A stretch of 64,000 bases of DNA from Paraburkholderia unamae (GTDB lineage: Bacteria; Pseudomonadota; Gammaproteobacteria; Burkholderiales; Burkholderiaceae): NCBI RefSeq assembly GCF_003268775.1, contig NZ_QLSU01000045.1, forward strand, positions 1 to 64,000. The letters run 5' to 3'. A program made the position numbers and the translations under genes. This document shows, one piece after another, positions 43,198-51,913 of the stretch. Every line of letters begins with the position of its first letter. The first letter of the stretch is position 1. Under the pieces are notes generated by a model that was given only the letters and a program-made list of their open reading frames with translations, did no database searches and had not been told where the DNA came from.

Positions 43198-44664
43198 TCA
43201 GGCGTCGATCAGCTGATCGGCGGCGGACATGGGGCGGCGCGCGGTCTGGTTCGCGGCGAGCGCCGGGTGCGCGATGCGCGGCTCCTCCGGCCGATGCGGT
43301 TCGTGCGGCTCGTGCGGCTCGTGCGGCTTGTGCGATCCGTCGCCCGGCAACGCGGGGCCCTTGTGCAGCAGCTTGAGCAGGTAATAGATGCCCGTGCCGA
43401 ACACGAGGAAGTACACGGCCACGAACGCCATCAGCGAAATGCCCACTTGTTGCGCCGTGAGCGGCGAAACCGCCTGCGCCGTGCGCATCACGCCATAGAC
43501 CACCCAGGGCTGGCGGCCGGCCTCGGTCGTGACCCAGCCCGCGAGCAGCGTGATGAAGCCGGTCGGACCCATGACGAGTGCGAAGCGCTGGAAGCCGCGC
43601 GATTCGTAGAGCGTGCCGCGACGGCGCAGCACCCAGCCGATCACGCCGAGCGCAATCATCAGGAGACCTAAGCCGACCATGACGCGGAAGCTCCAGAACA
43701 GCAGCGTGGAGTTGGGCCGCTCGTCGGCGGGGAACGACTTGAGACCTTTGATCTCGCCGTCCCAGCTATGCGTGAGGATCAGGCTGCCGAGGTGGGGGAC
43801 CGACACGGCGTAGCGTGTCGTTTCCGCCTGCATGTCGGGAATGCCGAAGAGATTGAGCGCGGTGCCGCCCTGTTCGGTGTCCCAGAGGCCTTCGATCGCG
43901 GCGATCTTGGCGGGCTGGTATTCGCGCGTGTTCAGGCCGTGGGCGTCGCCTACGAAAGCCTGCACCGGCGCGAGCACGAGCAGCAGGCCGAGCGCCATCG
44001 CGAACATCTTCTTCACGGCGGGGTCGCGCCGGCCCTTGAGCAGATGCCACGCGCCGGTCGCCGCCACCACGAGCGCGGCGACGATGAAGGCAGCGATTGC
44101 CATGTGCGCGAGGCGGTACGGGAACGACGGGTTGAAGATGATCTTGAACCAGTCGGTCGGCACCACGTGGCCGTTTACGATCTCGAAGCCTTGCGGCGTT
44201 TGCATCCAGCTATTGGAGGCGAGGATCCAGAACGTGGAGATGAGCGTGCCGATGGCGACCATCAGCGTTGCGCCGTAGTGGGCGCGCGGGCTCACGCGGT
44301 TCCAGCCGAACAGCATGATGCCGAGGAAGCCCGCTTCGAGGAAGAACGCGGTCATGACCTCGTACATCAGCAGCGGGCCGGTGACGGGACCGGCGAACGA
44401 CGAGAAGCCCGACCAGTTGGTGCCGAACTGGTAGGCCATGACGACGCCGGAAACGACGCCCATGCCGAAGGCGACGGCAAAGACCTTCGACCAGAACAGG
44501 CAAAGATCCTTGTAGAACGGCTTGCGCGTTTTGAGCCAGCAGCCCTCCAGCACCGCGATAAAGCTCGCGAGGCCGATGGAAAGCGCCGGAAAGACGATAT
44601 GAAACGAGACAGTGAAGGCGAATTGCAGCCGGGCCAGGTCGAAGGCGGATATTGACGTGTGCAT
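43198..44664 (-). CDS. cydA: Cytochrome bd/CIO-type quinol oxidase, subunit I
   Basis: 488 residues. It oxidises ubiquinol and reduces O2 without pumping protons. The heme b595 ligand is probably H22 (VSFHIVF). The GFEIVNGHVVPTDWFKI region and PFPYRLAHM follow, and the Q-loop is short, which is the CioA (cyanide-insensitive) rather than the long-loop E. coli type. ATG 44664 gives MHTSISAFDLARLQF; an upstream extension of 52 residues is not used. The tail holds a His-Glu-Pro tandem repeat. The perfect FNR/ANR box at 44852 points to low-oxygen induction. Confidence 0.94.
   Translation of the reverse strand: MHTSISAFDLARLQFAFTVSFHIVFPALSIGLASFIAVLEGCWLKTRKPFYKDLCLFWSKVFAVAFGMGVVSGVVMAYQFGTNWSGFSSFAGPVTGPLLMYEVMTAFFLEAGFLGIMLFGWNRVSPRAHYGATLMVAIGTLISTFWILASNSWMQTPQGFEIVNGHVVPTDWFKIIFNPSFPYRLAHMAIAAFIVAALVVAATGAWHLLKGRRDPAVKKMFAMALGLLLVLAPVQAFVGDAHGLNTREYQPAKIAAIEGLWDTEQGGTALNLFGIPDMQAETTRYAVSVPHLGSLILTHSWDGEIKGLKSFPADERPNSTLLFWSFRVMVGLGLLMIALGVIGWVLRRRGTLYESRGFQRFALVMGPTGFITLLAGWVTTEAGRQPWVVYGVMRTAQAVSPLTAQQVGISLMAFVAVYFLVFGTGIYYLLKLLHKGPALPGDGSHKPHEPHEPHEPHRPEEPRIAHPALAANQTARRPMSAADQLIDA
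43296..43331. repeat. 9-bp tandem repeat encoding the His-Glu-Pro tail of CydA
   Basis: Four copies of a GCGGCTCGT-type 9-mer (GCGGTTCGT, GCGGCTCGT, GCGGCTCGT, GCGGCTTGT) encode HKPHEPHEPHEPHRP on the minus strand in the extreme C-terminus of CydA. Slippage would change the tail by whole HEP units without a frameshift. Confidence 0.8.
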
Positions 44665-44851
44665 GTGCGTGCCTGTTGCGTGCTTACCGGGGAAATACCG
44701 GGAAAACGTCGCACGGCTACACAGTGGGGGCGCTGAGCTTGCGTGCGATGGACGTAAGCGTAGGGGAACGGCGGAAGTTTTGCTGCACTGCGACGTGTGC
44801 CAGCGTGTCGCATCGGTCAATCGCTATTCGACGAAAACGTGCGCTAAGGCG

Positions 44852-44865
44852 TTGATAAAAATCAA
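44852..44865. promoter_or_regulatory. FNR/ANR box upstream of the bd-type oxidase
   Basis: TTGATAAAAATCAA is a perfect TTGAT-N4-ATCAA operator. It lies 188 bases upstream of the cydA ATG, and reading leftward a TCGAAT-like -10 stands at the spacing of a class II FNR site. The surrounding 413-base gap (44665-45077) has no gene that I can support. Confidence 0.85.
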
Positions 44866-45077
44866 TTTAGATTAAACGCTCGTTGTATGGCGAGGTTGCG
44901 CGGGTGGGCGTTCTCTGCGTCAATACACCGCGCTGCCGCATGGGGTGCGGCAATCCGCCTCGGTGCGGGGTGCGAACGAATCGTGTGGGGTGTAGGCGGG
45001 CGCGCTTTGCCGCGCGTAGATGGGGCGCGACAAAGCGGAAATCATGGAAAGTAAGGAATCCGATGGAAGTGGGAATA

Positions 45078-45266
45078 TCAGCGCGGGTCGCTCCACAGTT
45101 TGCCCGCCGTCGCCCAGTTCTCGGGCTTCACGTCGTGAAAGATGATGTCGACGGATTGGGGTTCGACGCCCAGCACCTTGCAGGTGGTGTCGGTCAATGC
45201 GGCGGCGAGCTGGCGCTTCTGTTCGACGCTGCGGCCTTCGAACATCTCGATGTGGAAAGTGGGCAT
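45078..45266 (-). CDS. 4-oxalocrotonate tautomerase family protein
   Basis: 62 residues, the standard size. After removal of the initiator Met, Pro1 (M-PTFHIEMFEGRS) is the catalytic base. The VKPENW and DIIFHDV segments fit family members. The ribosome site AGGAGA precedes ATG 45266. It is 44 bases after the class II aldolase gene and may share its transcript. The substrate is not known. Confidence 0.9.
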   Translation of the reverse strand: MPTFHIEMFEGRSVEQKRQLAAALTDTTCKVLGVEPQSVDIIFHDVKPENWATAGKLWSDPR

Positions 45267-45310
45267 GTGGTCTCCTGTAGAAAAGTTCGGACTGCGATTC
45301 AGGGAAGAAG

Positions 45311-46087
45311 TCATTCGCGGTACGACGCATCGAGGCGGTCGAGCTTGCGCAGCAGCGCGGGCCATTCGAGCTCGCCTTCGATGGCGCCGCCGTCGCGCAA
45401 TTGTTCGGCGGTGCGCGCGGCCACTTCGGGCGGCGGCAACACGAGCGGCACGCCGCCCGCCTGCGCCTGCAACTGGATCTCGCAGGCCTTGATGAGCGTG
45501 GCCATCAACACATAGGCCTCGGCAACCGTGCGGCCGGCCGTGAGCGTGCCGTGATTGCGCAGCAGCATGGCGGAATTGGCGCCGAGGCTGGCGGTGAGGC
45601 GCGCGCCTTCGGCGGGCGTGAAGGCTAGGCCTTCGTAGTCGTGCGAGGCCAGTTCGCCATAAAAGCGCAGCGCATGCTGCGAGGCGGGCAGCAGGCCGTC
45701 GCGCTGGATCGACACGGCAATGCCCGCCGTATTGTGCAGATGCATCACGCACACGGTGTCGGGCCGCGCGAGATGCACGGCCGCGTGCAGCGCGAAGCCG
45801 GTGGCGTTCACGGGATGCTCGCTTTCGCCGACGATGCGGCCCTGCGTGTCGATCTTCACTAGGTTCGAGGCGCGCACTTCGTCGAAGGCGAGGCCGAACG
45901 GATTGATGAGAAAGCGGTCCGGTTCGCCGGGCACGGCGGCGGAGACGTGCGTGTAGATGAGGTCGTCCCAGCCGTTGAGCGCGATGAGGCGATAGGCGGC
46001 GGCGAGATCGACGCGCAGTAGCTGTTCGGCGGCCGAGCGCGGCGCGGTTTCGGCGCTGGTGCCCGTCGGGCGATGAGTGAATGACAT
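45311..46087 (-). CDS. Class II aldolase/adducin family protein
   Basis: 258 residues. The zinc site is visible as the HLH pair in VMHLHNTAG near residue 117 and a later histidine in LLRNHGTL. The NGWDDLIYTHVSAAVPG and DEVRASNLVKIDTQG blocks place it in the adducin-like branch found in many proteobacteria, which often lacks a proven substrate. It follows the urea-transporter gene by 40 bases and precedes the tautomerase gene, suggesting one unit for small-molecule catabolism. Confidence 0.88.
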   Translation of the reverse strand: MSFTHRPTGTSAETAPRSAAEQLLRVDLAAAYRLIALNGWDDLIYTHVSAAVPGEPDRFLINPFGLAFDEVRASNLVKIDTQGRIVGESEHPVNATGFALHAAVHLARPDTVCVMHLHNTAGIAVSIQRDGLLPASQHALRFYGELASHDYEGLAFTPAEGARLTASLGANSAMLLRNHGTLTAGRTVAEAYVLMATLIKACEIQLQAQAGGVPLVLPPPEVAARTAEQLRDGGAIEGELEWPALLRKLDRLDASYRE

Positions 46088-46127
46088 GGCGATTCCTTCA
46101 GCGGACTTCGGCGGACCTCAGTGAACC

Positions 46128-47102
46128 TCATTGAACATTGGGCGCTTTGGACGAAGCGGGCGCCGGGCGCGGGCGTCGCGCCAGGGCGTGCACGATCCAG
46201 CTTGCCAGCACGAACGGCGCGGTGAGCGCGGGCAATCCGCAGCTCGCGGCGGCCAGATGCAAGGCCGCCGCGAGCATGGTCGCACAGAACGCGGCGCGTG
46301 TGCCGAGCGCGCAGACGGCAAGCGCGGCGAGCGCGCCGTTGAAGCCCGCGAGGCCCGCGACGAAGGCGTCCGGCGTTGCGCCGCACGCGAGTTCGAGCGC
46401 GCCGGCGAGCGCCGCGCCGCCCAGCGCGTAGGCCGCCGCGCGGCGCGACGACCAGGCAATGCCCGCGAGCACGCACAGGCCCGCCGCCGCGCCCGACGCG
46501 AAGGTGGTTTGCGCGAGGCCGCCCAACAAGCCGGTTGCGGCCTGTGCGGCCAGCGCGAACGGCGCGCCATGCGGATCGAGGGACGCGACGGCGTTGGCGG
46601 CATGGGTGGCATTGGCCGCGAGCGGCGCCTGGCCCGGATGCAGCGGCAGCCAGATCCACGTGGCGATGAGGCAGGGCGCGGAATACAGGCCGAGCCGCGC
46701 GTGCAAGAGGCGGCGGCTCAACGGCCCGGCGATCCACGCGCTCGCGCCGCCCGCGATCAGCGCGACAGCCGCCGCCGTGGCCGCGTCGCCGATGAAGGTG
46801 AACGCGGCAAGCGCGGCGAGTGCGCCGTTGTAGCCCGCGAGGCCGTCGTGGATCGCCGCTTCGGCGTGGCCCGCCACGCTTGCGCAGACGTTGGCCGCCG
46901 TGGCGCCGAGCAGCGCGGCACAGGCGAGCCGCAGGTCAGTGAGCGCGAGCGCCGCGAGCAGGCAGGCGCCCGTGCCGGCGTGCGCTTGCAGGACGACCTG
47001 ACCGAGGCTGCGCAGCAGCGCGCCTAAAGCGGCCGAGTGAGCGGCGGACTGAGCGGCGGAATGAGCGGCGGCGCGGGAATGGGCGGAGGAATGCGCGGGC
47101 AT
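46128..47102 (-). CDS. Urea transporter (UT family)
   Basis: 324 residues. Two homologous halves carry the family signature: GLAGYNGALAALAAFTF in the first and GLAGFNGALAALAVCAL in the second, with the inner helices that line the channel. Family members pass urea down its gradient. The N-terminal 25 residues are an Ala/His/Ser repeat (SAHSRAAAHSAAQSAAHS), encoded by a 12-bp GAGCGGCGGACT-type tandem repeat at 47039-47074. No urease gene is in the window. The start is uncertain inside the repeat: an ATG at 47102 is used. Confidence 0.85.
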   Translation of the reverse strand: MPAHSSAHSRAAAHSAAQSAAHSAALGALLRSLGQVVLQAHAGTGACLLAALALTDLRLACAALLGATAANVCASVAGHAEAAIHDGLAGYNGALAALAAFTFIGDAATAAAVALIAGGASAWIAGPLSRRLLHARLGLYSAPCLIATWIWLPLHPGQAPLAANATHAANAVASLDPHGAPFALAAQAATGLLGGLAQTTFASGAAAGLCVLAGIAWSSRRAAAYALGGAALAGALELACGATPDAFVAGLAGFNGALAALAVCALGTRAAFCATMLAAALHLAAASCGLPALTAPFVLASWIVHALARRPRPAPASSKAPNVQ

Positions 47103-47302
47103 GGCGAAAGCGTGGCGGACGGCCGGTTGAAGTGGCGAGCATAGGCGATGCGAGCCGCTTCGCGCATGCTTGGGCGTTGATAGTCGCTATTTGGGCGCGC
47201 GCCTGCGCCCGCCGCATGGACGCACCGAATTTTCCCGCCGCGCTACGATAGACGCCCGGCGATTACCGTGGCCACGGCGTCGCATGAAACAGGAGACGAA
47301 CG

Positions 47303-47872
47303 ATGCGTGAAGTGCGTTGGGCATCCGAAACAGGCGAGGGCATCGAGCATCTGTCGTTCGACGCCCGTCACGGTCCGAATGGCGACGTGATCCGCGTGGA
47401 AAGCGTGGTCGTGGGCGAGCGCTATGGCAAGTCCTACGGCCTGTGCTATGCGATCGAATGCGACGCGCGCTGGCGCGTGACCTGGGCGGCGCTGCGCGTG
47501 ATGGGCGGCCGCACGCTCGTGCTCCACGGCGACGGCGAGGGTCATTGGCGTGACGGCGAAGGCCGCGCGCTCGATGCGCTCGACGGCTGCATCGATATCG
47601 ACATCGCCGCGACGCCCTTCACGAACACGCTGCCCATCCGGCGGCTGGGCCTCGAACGCGGTGAGCGCAGGCCCATCTGCGTGGTGTACATCGCCGCGCC
47701 CGAACTCGAAGCGCGGCCCGTCGAGCAGGCCTACGTCTGCATCGAGCCCGAGCGCGAGTACCGCTACGAGGGCATCTTCCGTGACTTCACGGCGAACCTG
47801 CGCGTGGACGAGGACGGCCTCGTGATCGACTACCCCACATTGTTCCGGCGCCTGCCGCCGCAGCCGCGTTAA
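47303..47872 (+). CDS. Putative glycolipid-binding domain protein
   Basis: 189 residues. CIDIDIAATPFTNTLPIRRL near residue 95 and ICVVYIAAPELE are the marks of the PF06475 glycolipid-binding family, a cytoplasmic beta-rich fold. No catalytic residue is evident. Ribosome site CAGGAGA precedes ATG 47303. It is divergent from the urea transporter across 200 bases, and its end is convergent with the potassium channel gene (gap 14). Confidence 0.8.
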   Translation: MREVRWASETGEGIEHLSFDARHGPNGDVIRVESVVVGERYGKSYGLCYAIECDARWRVTWAALRVMGGRTLVLHGDGEGHWRDGEGRALDALDGCIDIDIAATPFTNTLPIRRLGLERGERRPICVVYIAAPELEARPVEQAYVCIEPEREYRYEGIFRDFTANLRVDEDGLVIDYPTLFRRLPPQPR

Positions 47873-47886
47873 AGCGCGCGTGGCGC

Positions 47887-49068
47887 TCAGGCCGCGCCGC
47901 CCGTGCTCTTGCCGAACAGCAGTTGTTCGATGAGCGTGTTGTCGATAGTTTCGTTATTGAGCGTGCGCGCGAGCAACTCGCCCGCGAGCAGTTGCGGCGA
48001 GAACACCATGTCGGGTTGCAGGAGCCGCAGTCTTTGCAGATTGCGGCTGTCGTTCACAAGCGCCACGGTGCGCACCTTCGGCGCGAGTTCCTTGAGCGCG
48101 AGAATCACGAAGGCGTTCTCGGCGTCGTCCGAGCGCAGCGCGAGCGCGGCGAGCGCGGTTTCCGCGCCTGCCTGGTGCAGCGTGGCGGTGTCGCTCGCGT
48201 CGCCGATGATGAGGTCCGCCTGCGCCGGGTAGTTGTGCGGCGTATTGGGCGCGAGAACTACGGTCGCGGCATAGCCGCGCTTGATGAGTCCCGCGTACAC
48301 GCTATGCGCGAGCGGCGAGGCGCCGACGATCAGATAGTGGTTCTTGCGGGTCACGTTGGAGATGCCTCCCTTCACGATGCGTTTGAGATGGCCGCCGATC
48401 ACGGGGCCGATCACGGCGCTGATCGACGTGGCGAACACGGTGATGCCGAGCACGATGATCGAGGCCGTGAAAAGCCGCGCAGTGTCCGAGTGCGGCACGA
48501 TATCGCCATAGCCGACCGTGGACATCGACACAATCGAGAAGTAGAACGCCGTGACGAGATTGTGGATCGGCGGCTGGAAGTCGTCGCCCAGATACAGCGC
48601 GCCGAACACCGCATAGACGAGCAACGAGCCAATGCTCAGGAATGCGAACAAGGAGCCCACTGCGACGCTTGCGCGATCGAAGCGGCGCCAGTAGTAGATG
48701 AGCGCGCAGGCGAGGACGAGCGAGTAGGCCGCGAGCGCGTGGTTGCGATAATCGCCCCACAGGCAGATGCTGGCCGCGCCCGCGAGCAGCACGAGCGAGA
48801 GCACCCACGCCACGCGCGCGCGCAGCGCGATGCCGAACGACATCATCGTGAGGCCGGTGGCCACGAGCGCCTGCGGCAACGCGAGCACACCGAACGCGTT
48901 GATGAGCGTGATCCAGTCGTCGAACCAGTTGCCGCGCGCGTGCTCCAGCGCTTTCTGCGCGACCGGGCGCACCAGCATCAGGCCGTCGATCACCAGCAGC
49001 AAGGCCAGGTAGCCATGCGGCACGATCGCGCGGGCCTGGCCGCGCACGCGGCGGACGAATGTCTTCAT
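47887..49068 (-). CDS. Potassium channel with RCK/TrkA-N domain
   Basis: 393 residues. Six spans lead to a pore with selectivity filter STVGYGD (near residue 200). A Rossmann-like RCK domain follows, from ITRKNHYLIVGASPLAHSVYAGLIKRGY (glycine-rich nucleotide loop) to the C-terminus, which would gate the channel by NAD(H) or another ligand. It resembles voltage-gated-like KCh and Kch proteins. ATG 49068 overlaps the MscS stop by ATGA, so both are cotranscribed. Confidence 0.88.
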   Translation of the reverse strand: MKTFVRRVRGQARAIVPHGYLALLLVIDGLMLVRPVAQKALEHARGNWFDDWITLINAFGVLALPQALVATGLTMMSFGIALRARVAWVLSLVLLAGAASICLWGDYRNHALAAYSLVLACALIYYWRRFDRASVAVGSLFAFLSIGSLLVYAVFGALYLGDDFQPPIHNLVTAFYFSIVSMSTVGYGDIVPHSDTARLFTASIIVLGITVFATSISAVIGPVIGGHLKRIVKGGISNVTRKNHYLIVGASPLAHSVYAGLIKRGYAATVVLAPNTPHNYPAQADLIIGDASDTATLHQAGAETALAALALRSDDAENAFVILALKELAPKVRTVALVNDSRNLQRLRLLQPDMVFSPQLLAGELLARTLNNETIDNTLIEQLLFGKSTGGAA

Positions 49069-49937
49069 TGCTGCGCGTGTTGCGCCGGTTGCGGCTCGCC
49101 GGGCGTTGGCGTCTGCACGATATGCAGTTCGCGCGTGCGCAGCGGCAGCGAGCACTGCGCGTCATTGAGCGCCTGGCGCACCAGGCGCGAGAGTTCCCAG
49201 CGCATGTCCCAGAACGTGTCGATGTTCGACCACACGCGCACGTTGAGCACGGCCGTGCTGTCGTCGAAGCGGCTCACCATCACCTGCGGCGCGGGCGAGG
49301 CGAGCACGCGCGGGTCGGCGGCGGCGAGCGCGCGCAGCGCGTCGATGGCACGGTTCACGTCGTCGCGCACCGACACTTCCACTTCGAGATCGAGGCGGCG
49401 CGTGGGGTTGCGGCTGTAGTTGCGGATCGAGTTGCTCCACAGCGCGCTGTTCGGCACGTATTCGCAGATGCCGTCGGGTTTCGTGAGGCGCGTGGTGAAG
49501 AGGTTCACTTCCTCCACCGTGCCCGCGACGTTGCCTCCGCCGCCGTCGATATAGTCGCCCACCTTGAACGGGCGCAGCAGCAACAGCATGATGCCGGCCG
49601 CGATGTTCTGGAGCGTGCCTTGCAGCGCGAGACCGATGGCGAGACCGGCCGCGCCCAGCACCGCGACGATGCTGGCGGTCTGGATGCCGATCTGCGAGAG
49701 CGCGCCGATCACGGCGACGAGGCGCACGCCCCACACGGCCGTGTCGCGCACGATCGGGCGCAGCGTGGGGTCGATGCTGCCGCCGCGCCGTCCGATCCAG
49801 TTGGCCACGCGCCGGCTGAACCACCAGCCGAACCAGAGGATCGCCGCGGCCGCGCACAGGCGCAGCGCCAATGCGGAGAGCGCGTCCCACAGGAAGCTCC
49901 AGTTGGCAGGATGTAGGTGAACGAGTAGCGATTGCAT
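49065..49937 (-). CDS. Mechanosensitive ion channel of the MscS family
   Basis: 290 residues. Three spans, with the conserved pore helix GAAGLAIGLALQGTLQNIAAGIML and LRPFKVGDYI just after it, then the beta domain with TRLTKPDGICEYVPNSALWSN. It opens under membrane tension to release solutes during hypo-osmotic shock. It is short (like E. coli MscS, 286 residues), and lies upstream of the potassium channel gene with ATGA overlap, suggesting a joint osmotic or turgor function. Confidence 0.93.
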   Translation of the reverse strand: MQSLLVHLHPANWSFLWDALSALALRLCAAAAILWFGWWFSRRVANWIGRRGGSIDPTLRPIVRDTAVWGVRLVAVIGALSQIGIQTASIVAVLGAAGLAIGLALQGTLQNIAAGIMLLLLRPFKVGDYIDGGGGNVAGTVEEVNLFTTRLTKPDGICEYVPNSALWSNSIRNYSRNPTRRLDLEVEVSVRDDVNRAIDALRALAAADPRVLASPAPQVMVSRFDDSTAVLNVRVWSNIDTFWDMRWELSRLVRQALNDAQCSLPLRTRELHIVQTPTPGEPQPAQHAQQ

Positions 49938-50019
49938 GGGCGCGAGGTCCTCAAAGTCAGTGGCGCCGGCGCGCGGCCAACGCGCCGGGAGGACCTATTG
50001 TAAGGGCGCGGCGGCCCCG

Positions 50020-50832
50020 CTAGCGCTTCGTCGCCACGATGAAGAGGCGCGGAAACGGCAGCAGCACGGTGCCGTCCGCGAACGCGGGATACGCCTCGCC
50101 GATGGCTTCGCGATAGCGCGCCGTGAACGCGCGGCGCTCGGCTTCGCTATCGAGCGCGGCCAGAAAGGGCCGCAGCGCGCTGCCCTTGAACCACTCGACC
50201 ACGGCGTCGGCGCCGCCCGCGAGCGGGTGATGGTAGGTCGTGCGCCACACGTCCACGCGGGCGCACAGCGGGGCGAGCAAGGCGTAGTAGTGGCGCGCGT
50301 CGAAGCGCGCCGAGCGCTCCACGCCCTTGAGCTTTTGCGCCCACGGCCCCGCGGCGGCGATCTCGCGCAGCAGACGATGCGCGGGTTCATCGAGATTGTC
50401 GGGCATCTGGACGGCGAGATGCCCGCCCGGTGCGAGACGGCCGACGAGTTGCGGGAACAGGGTGTCGTGATCGGGCAGCCATTGCAGCACGGCGTTCGCA
50501 AGCATCAGGTCGTACGCGCGCTCGCCGCCGCCCTCGCTCCACGCGGCGATGTCCGCATGCTCGAAGCGCAGCGCGGGCAGGCGTTCGCGCGCGGCGTCGA
50601 GCATGTCCGCGGAGGCGTCGAGTCCGCTGACCTGCGCGCCGCTCGCGTGCGCCACGAGCAGTTCGGTGGAATTGCCCGGCCCGCAGCCAATGTCGATGGC
50701 GGTTTCGATGCGCGTGGCGGGCACGGCGGCGAGCAGGTCTCGCACCGGGCGCGTGCGCTCGCGCTCGAACTGCACATATTGCTTCGCGTAGCCGTCGCGG
50801 TTCGTGGTCTCTCTGGTTTCGCTGGTCGTCAT
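50020..50832 (-). CDS. tam: trans-Aconitate 2-methyltransferase
   Basis: 270 residues. A SAM-dependent enzyme that methylates trans-aconitate, a toxic by-product of aconitase. Motif I is TAIDIGCGPGNSTELLVAHA near residue 45 and motif II GLDASADMLDAARERLP near 75, in the order of the family. The MTTSETR start has a clear AAAGGAGG ribosome site. It is divergent from a LysR at 50971 (gap 138). Confidence 0.9.
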   Translation of the reverse strand: MTTSETRETTNRDGYAKQYVQFERERTRPVRDLLAAVPATRIETAIDIGCGPGNSTELLVAHASGAQVSGLDASADMLDAARERLPALRFEHADIAAWSEGGGERAYDLMLANAVLQWLPDHDTLFPQLVGRLAPGGHLAVQMPDNLDEPAHRLLREIAAAGPWAQKLKGVERSARFDARHYYALLAPLCARVDVWRTTYHHPLAGGADAVVEWFKGSALRPFLAALDSEAERRAFTARYREAIGEAYPAFADGTVLLPFPRLFIVATKR

Positions 50833-50970
50833 CGGTTCCTCCTTTCGGGCTTGCTCCGGTTCGCTTCACTTCGCCGGGGCGGGCTTCGTGGTCAATCCAT
50901 CGCGGGCATTCTGCGCGCCGACCGGAAATCAGTAAAATGAAATAAGTTCGATGATTGATTCAAAATTCTG

Positions 50971-51861
50971 ATGAAAATCGACACACTCGGCGTGCAGGCC
51001 TTCGTCGCCATCGCGGAGGGCGGCAGCTTCCGGCAAGCGGCGCAAATGCTCAACGTCACGCAAACCGCTGTCACGCAACGCTTGCGCAAGCTCGAATCGT
51101 TTCTTGGCGTCGTGCTGGTCGAGCGCACCACGCGCCACTGTGCCTTGACCGAGATCGGCGAGCGCTTCCTGCCACAGGCGCGGCGACTGCTGGGCGAGCT
51201 TGCCGACGCGCTCACGGAAATTCGCGAGACCGGCATGAGCCAGCGCGGCGACGTGTCGATCGCGTGCGTGCCGACCGTGGGCGTGCAGTATCTGCCGCGC
51301 GTGCTGCGGCTCTTTTCGCAGCACCGTCCGCACGACCGGGTGCGCATACTCGATCACGCGTCGGCTTCGGTGCTCGCGGCCGTGTTGCGGCGCGAGGCGG
51401 AGTTCGGCATCAGCGTGGCCGGCGATCAGCATCCGGAACTCAGCAGCGAGCCGTTGACGACCGATCCCTACGTGCTGGCCTGCCGCGACGATCATCCGCT
51501 GGCGAAGCGGCGGCGCGTCAAATGGACGGCGCTCACCGAGCATGCGCTGATTTTCGCGGGTGAGGTGAGTGCGAATCGCGGCTTGCTCGACATCGCACTC
51601 GAAACGAACGGCATCAGCCTGCGCTCGTTCTACGAGGTGCAGCGCAGTTCAACGGCGCTCGGGCTGGTTGCGGAGGGGCTGGGCGCGGCGGTCGTGCCGC
51701 GTCTTGCCGTTCAGAAGGACGTGTTTCCCATGGTGCGCGTGATCGAGCTGGTCGAGCCGGCGGTGTCGCGCACGCTCGTGCTCGTGAAGCGCAAGTCCGC
51801 GCATCTTTCGCCCGCGGCCAAGGCGCTCTACGACATGTTGCTCGCGCAGGCGCCAAGATAA
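50971..51861 (+). CDS. LysR-family transcriptional regulator
   Basis: 296 residues. MKIDTLGVQAFVAIAEGGSFRQAAQML opens the helix-turn-helix, with NVTQTAVTQRLRKLESFLGVVLVERTTR as recognition region (quoted in part), then an effector domain with VPTVGVQYLPRVLRLFSQHRP. It is divergent from tam, which it may regulate. The upstream 138 bases are AT-rich relative to the region, as is usual for LysR control regions. Confidence 0.92.
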   Translation: MKIDTLGVQAFVAIAEGGSFRQAAQMLNVTQTAVTQRLRKLESFLGVVLVERTTRHCALTEIGERFLPQARRLLGELADALTEIRETGMSQRGDVSIACVPTVGVQYLPRVLRLFSQHRPHDRVRILDHASASVLAAVLRREAEFGISVAGDQHPELSSEPLTTDPYVLACRDDHPLAKRRRVKWTALTEHALIFAGEVSANRGLLDIALETNGISLRSFYEVQRSSTALGLVAEGLGAAVVPRLAVQKDVFPMVRVIELVEPAVSRTLVLVKRKSAHLSPAAKALYDMLLAQAPR

Positions 51862-51913
51862 TCAGGTATCCGAACGAGGTGGGCGGCGCAGCGGGTGGCC
51901 GCGCATGCGTGCG

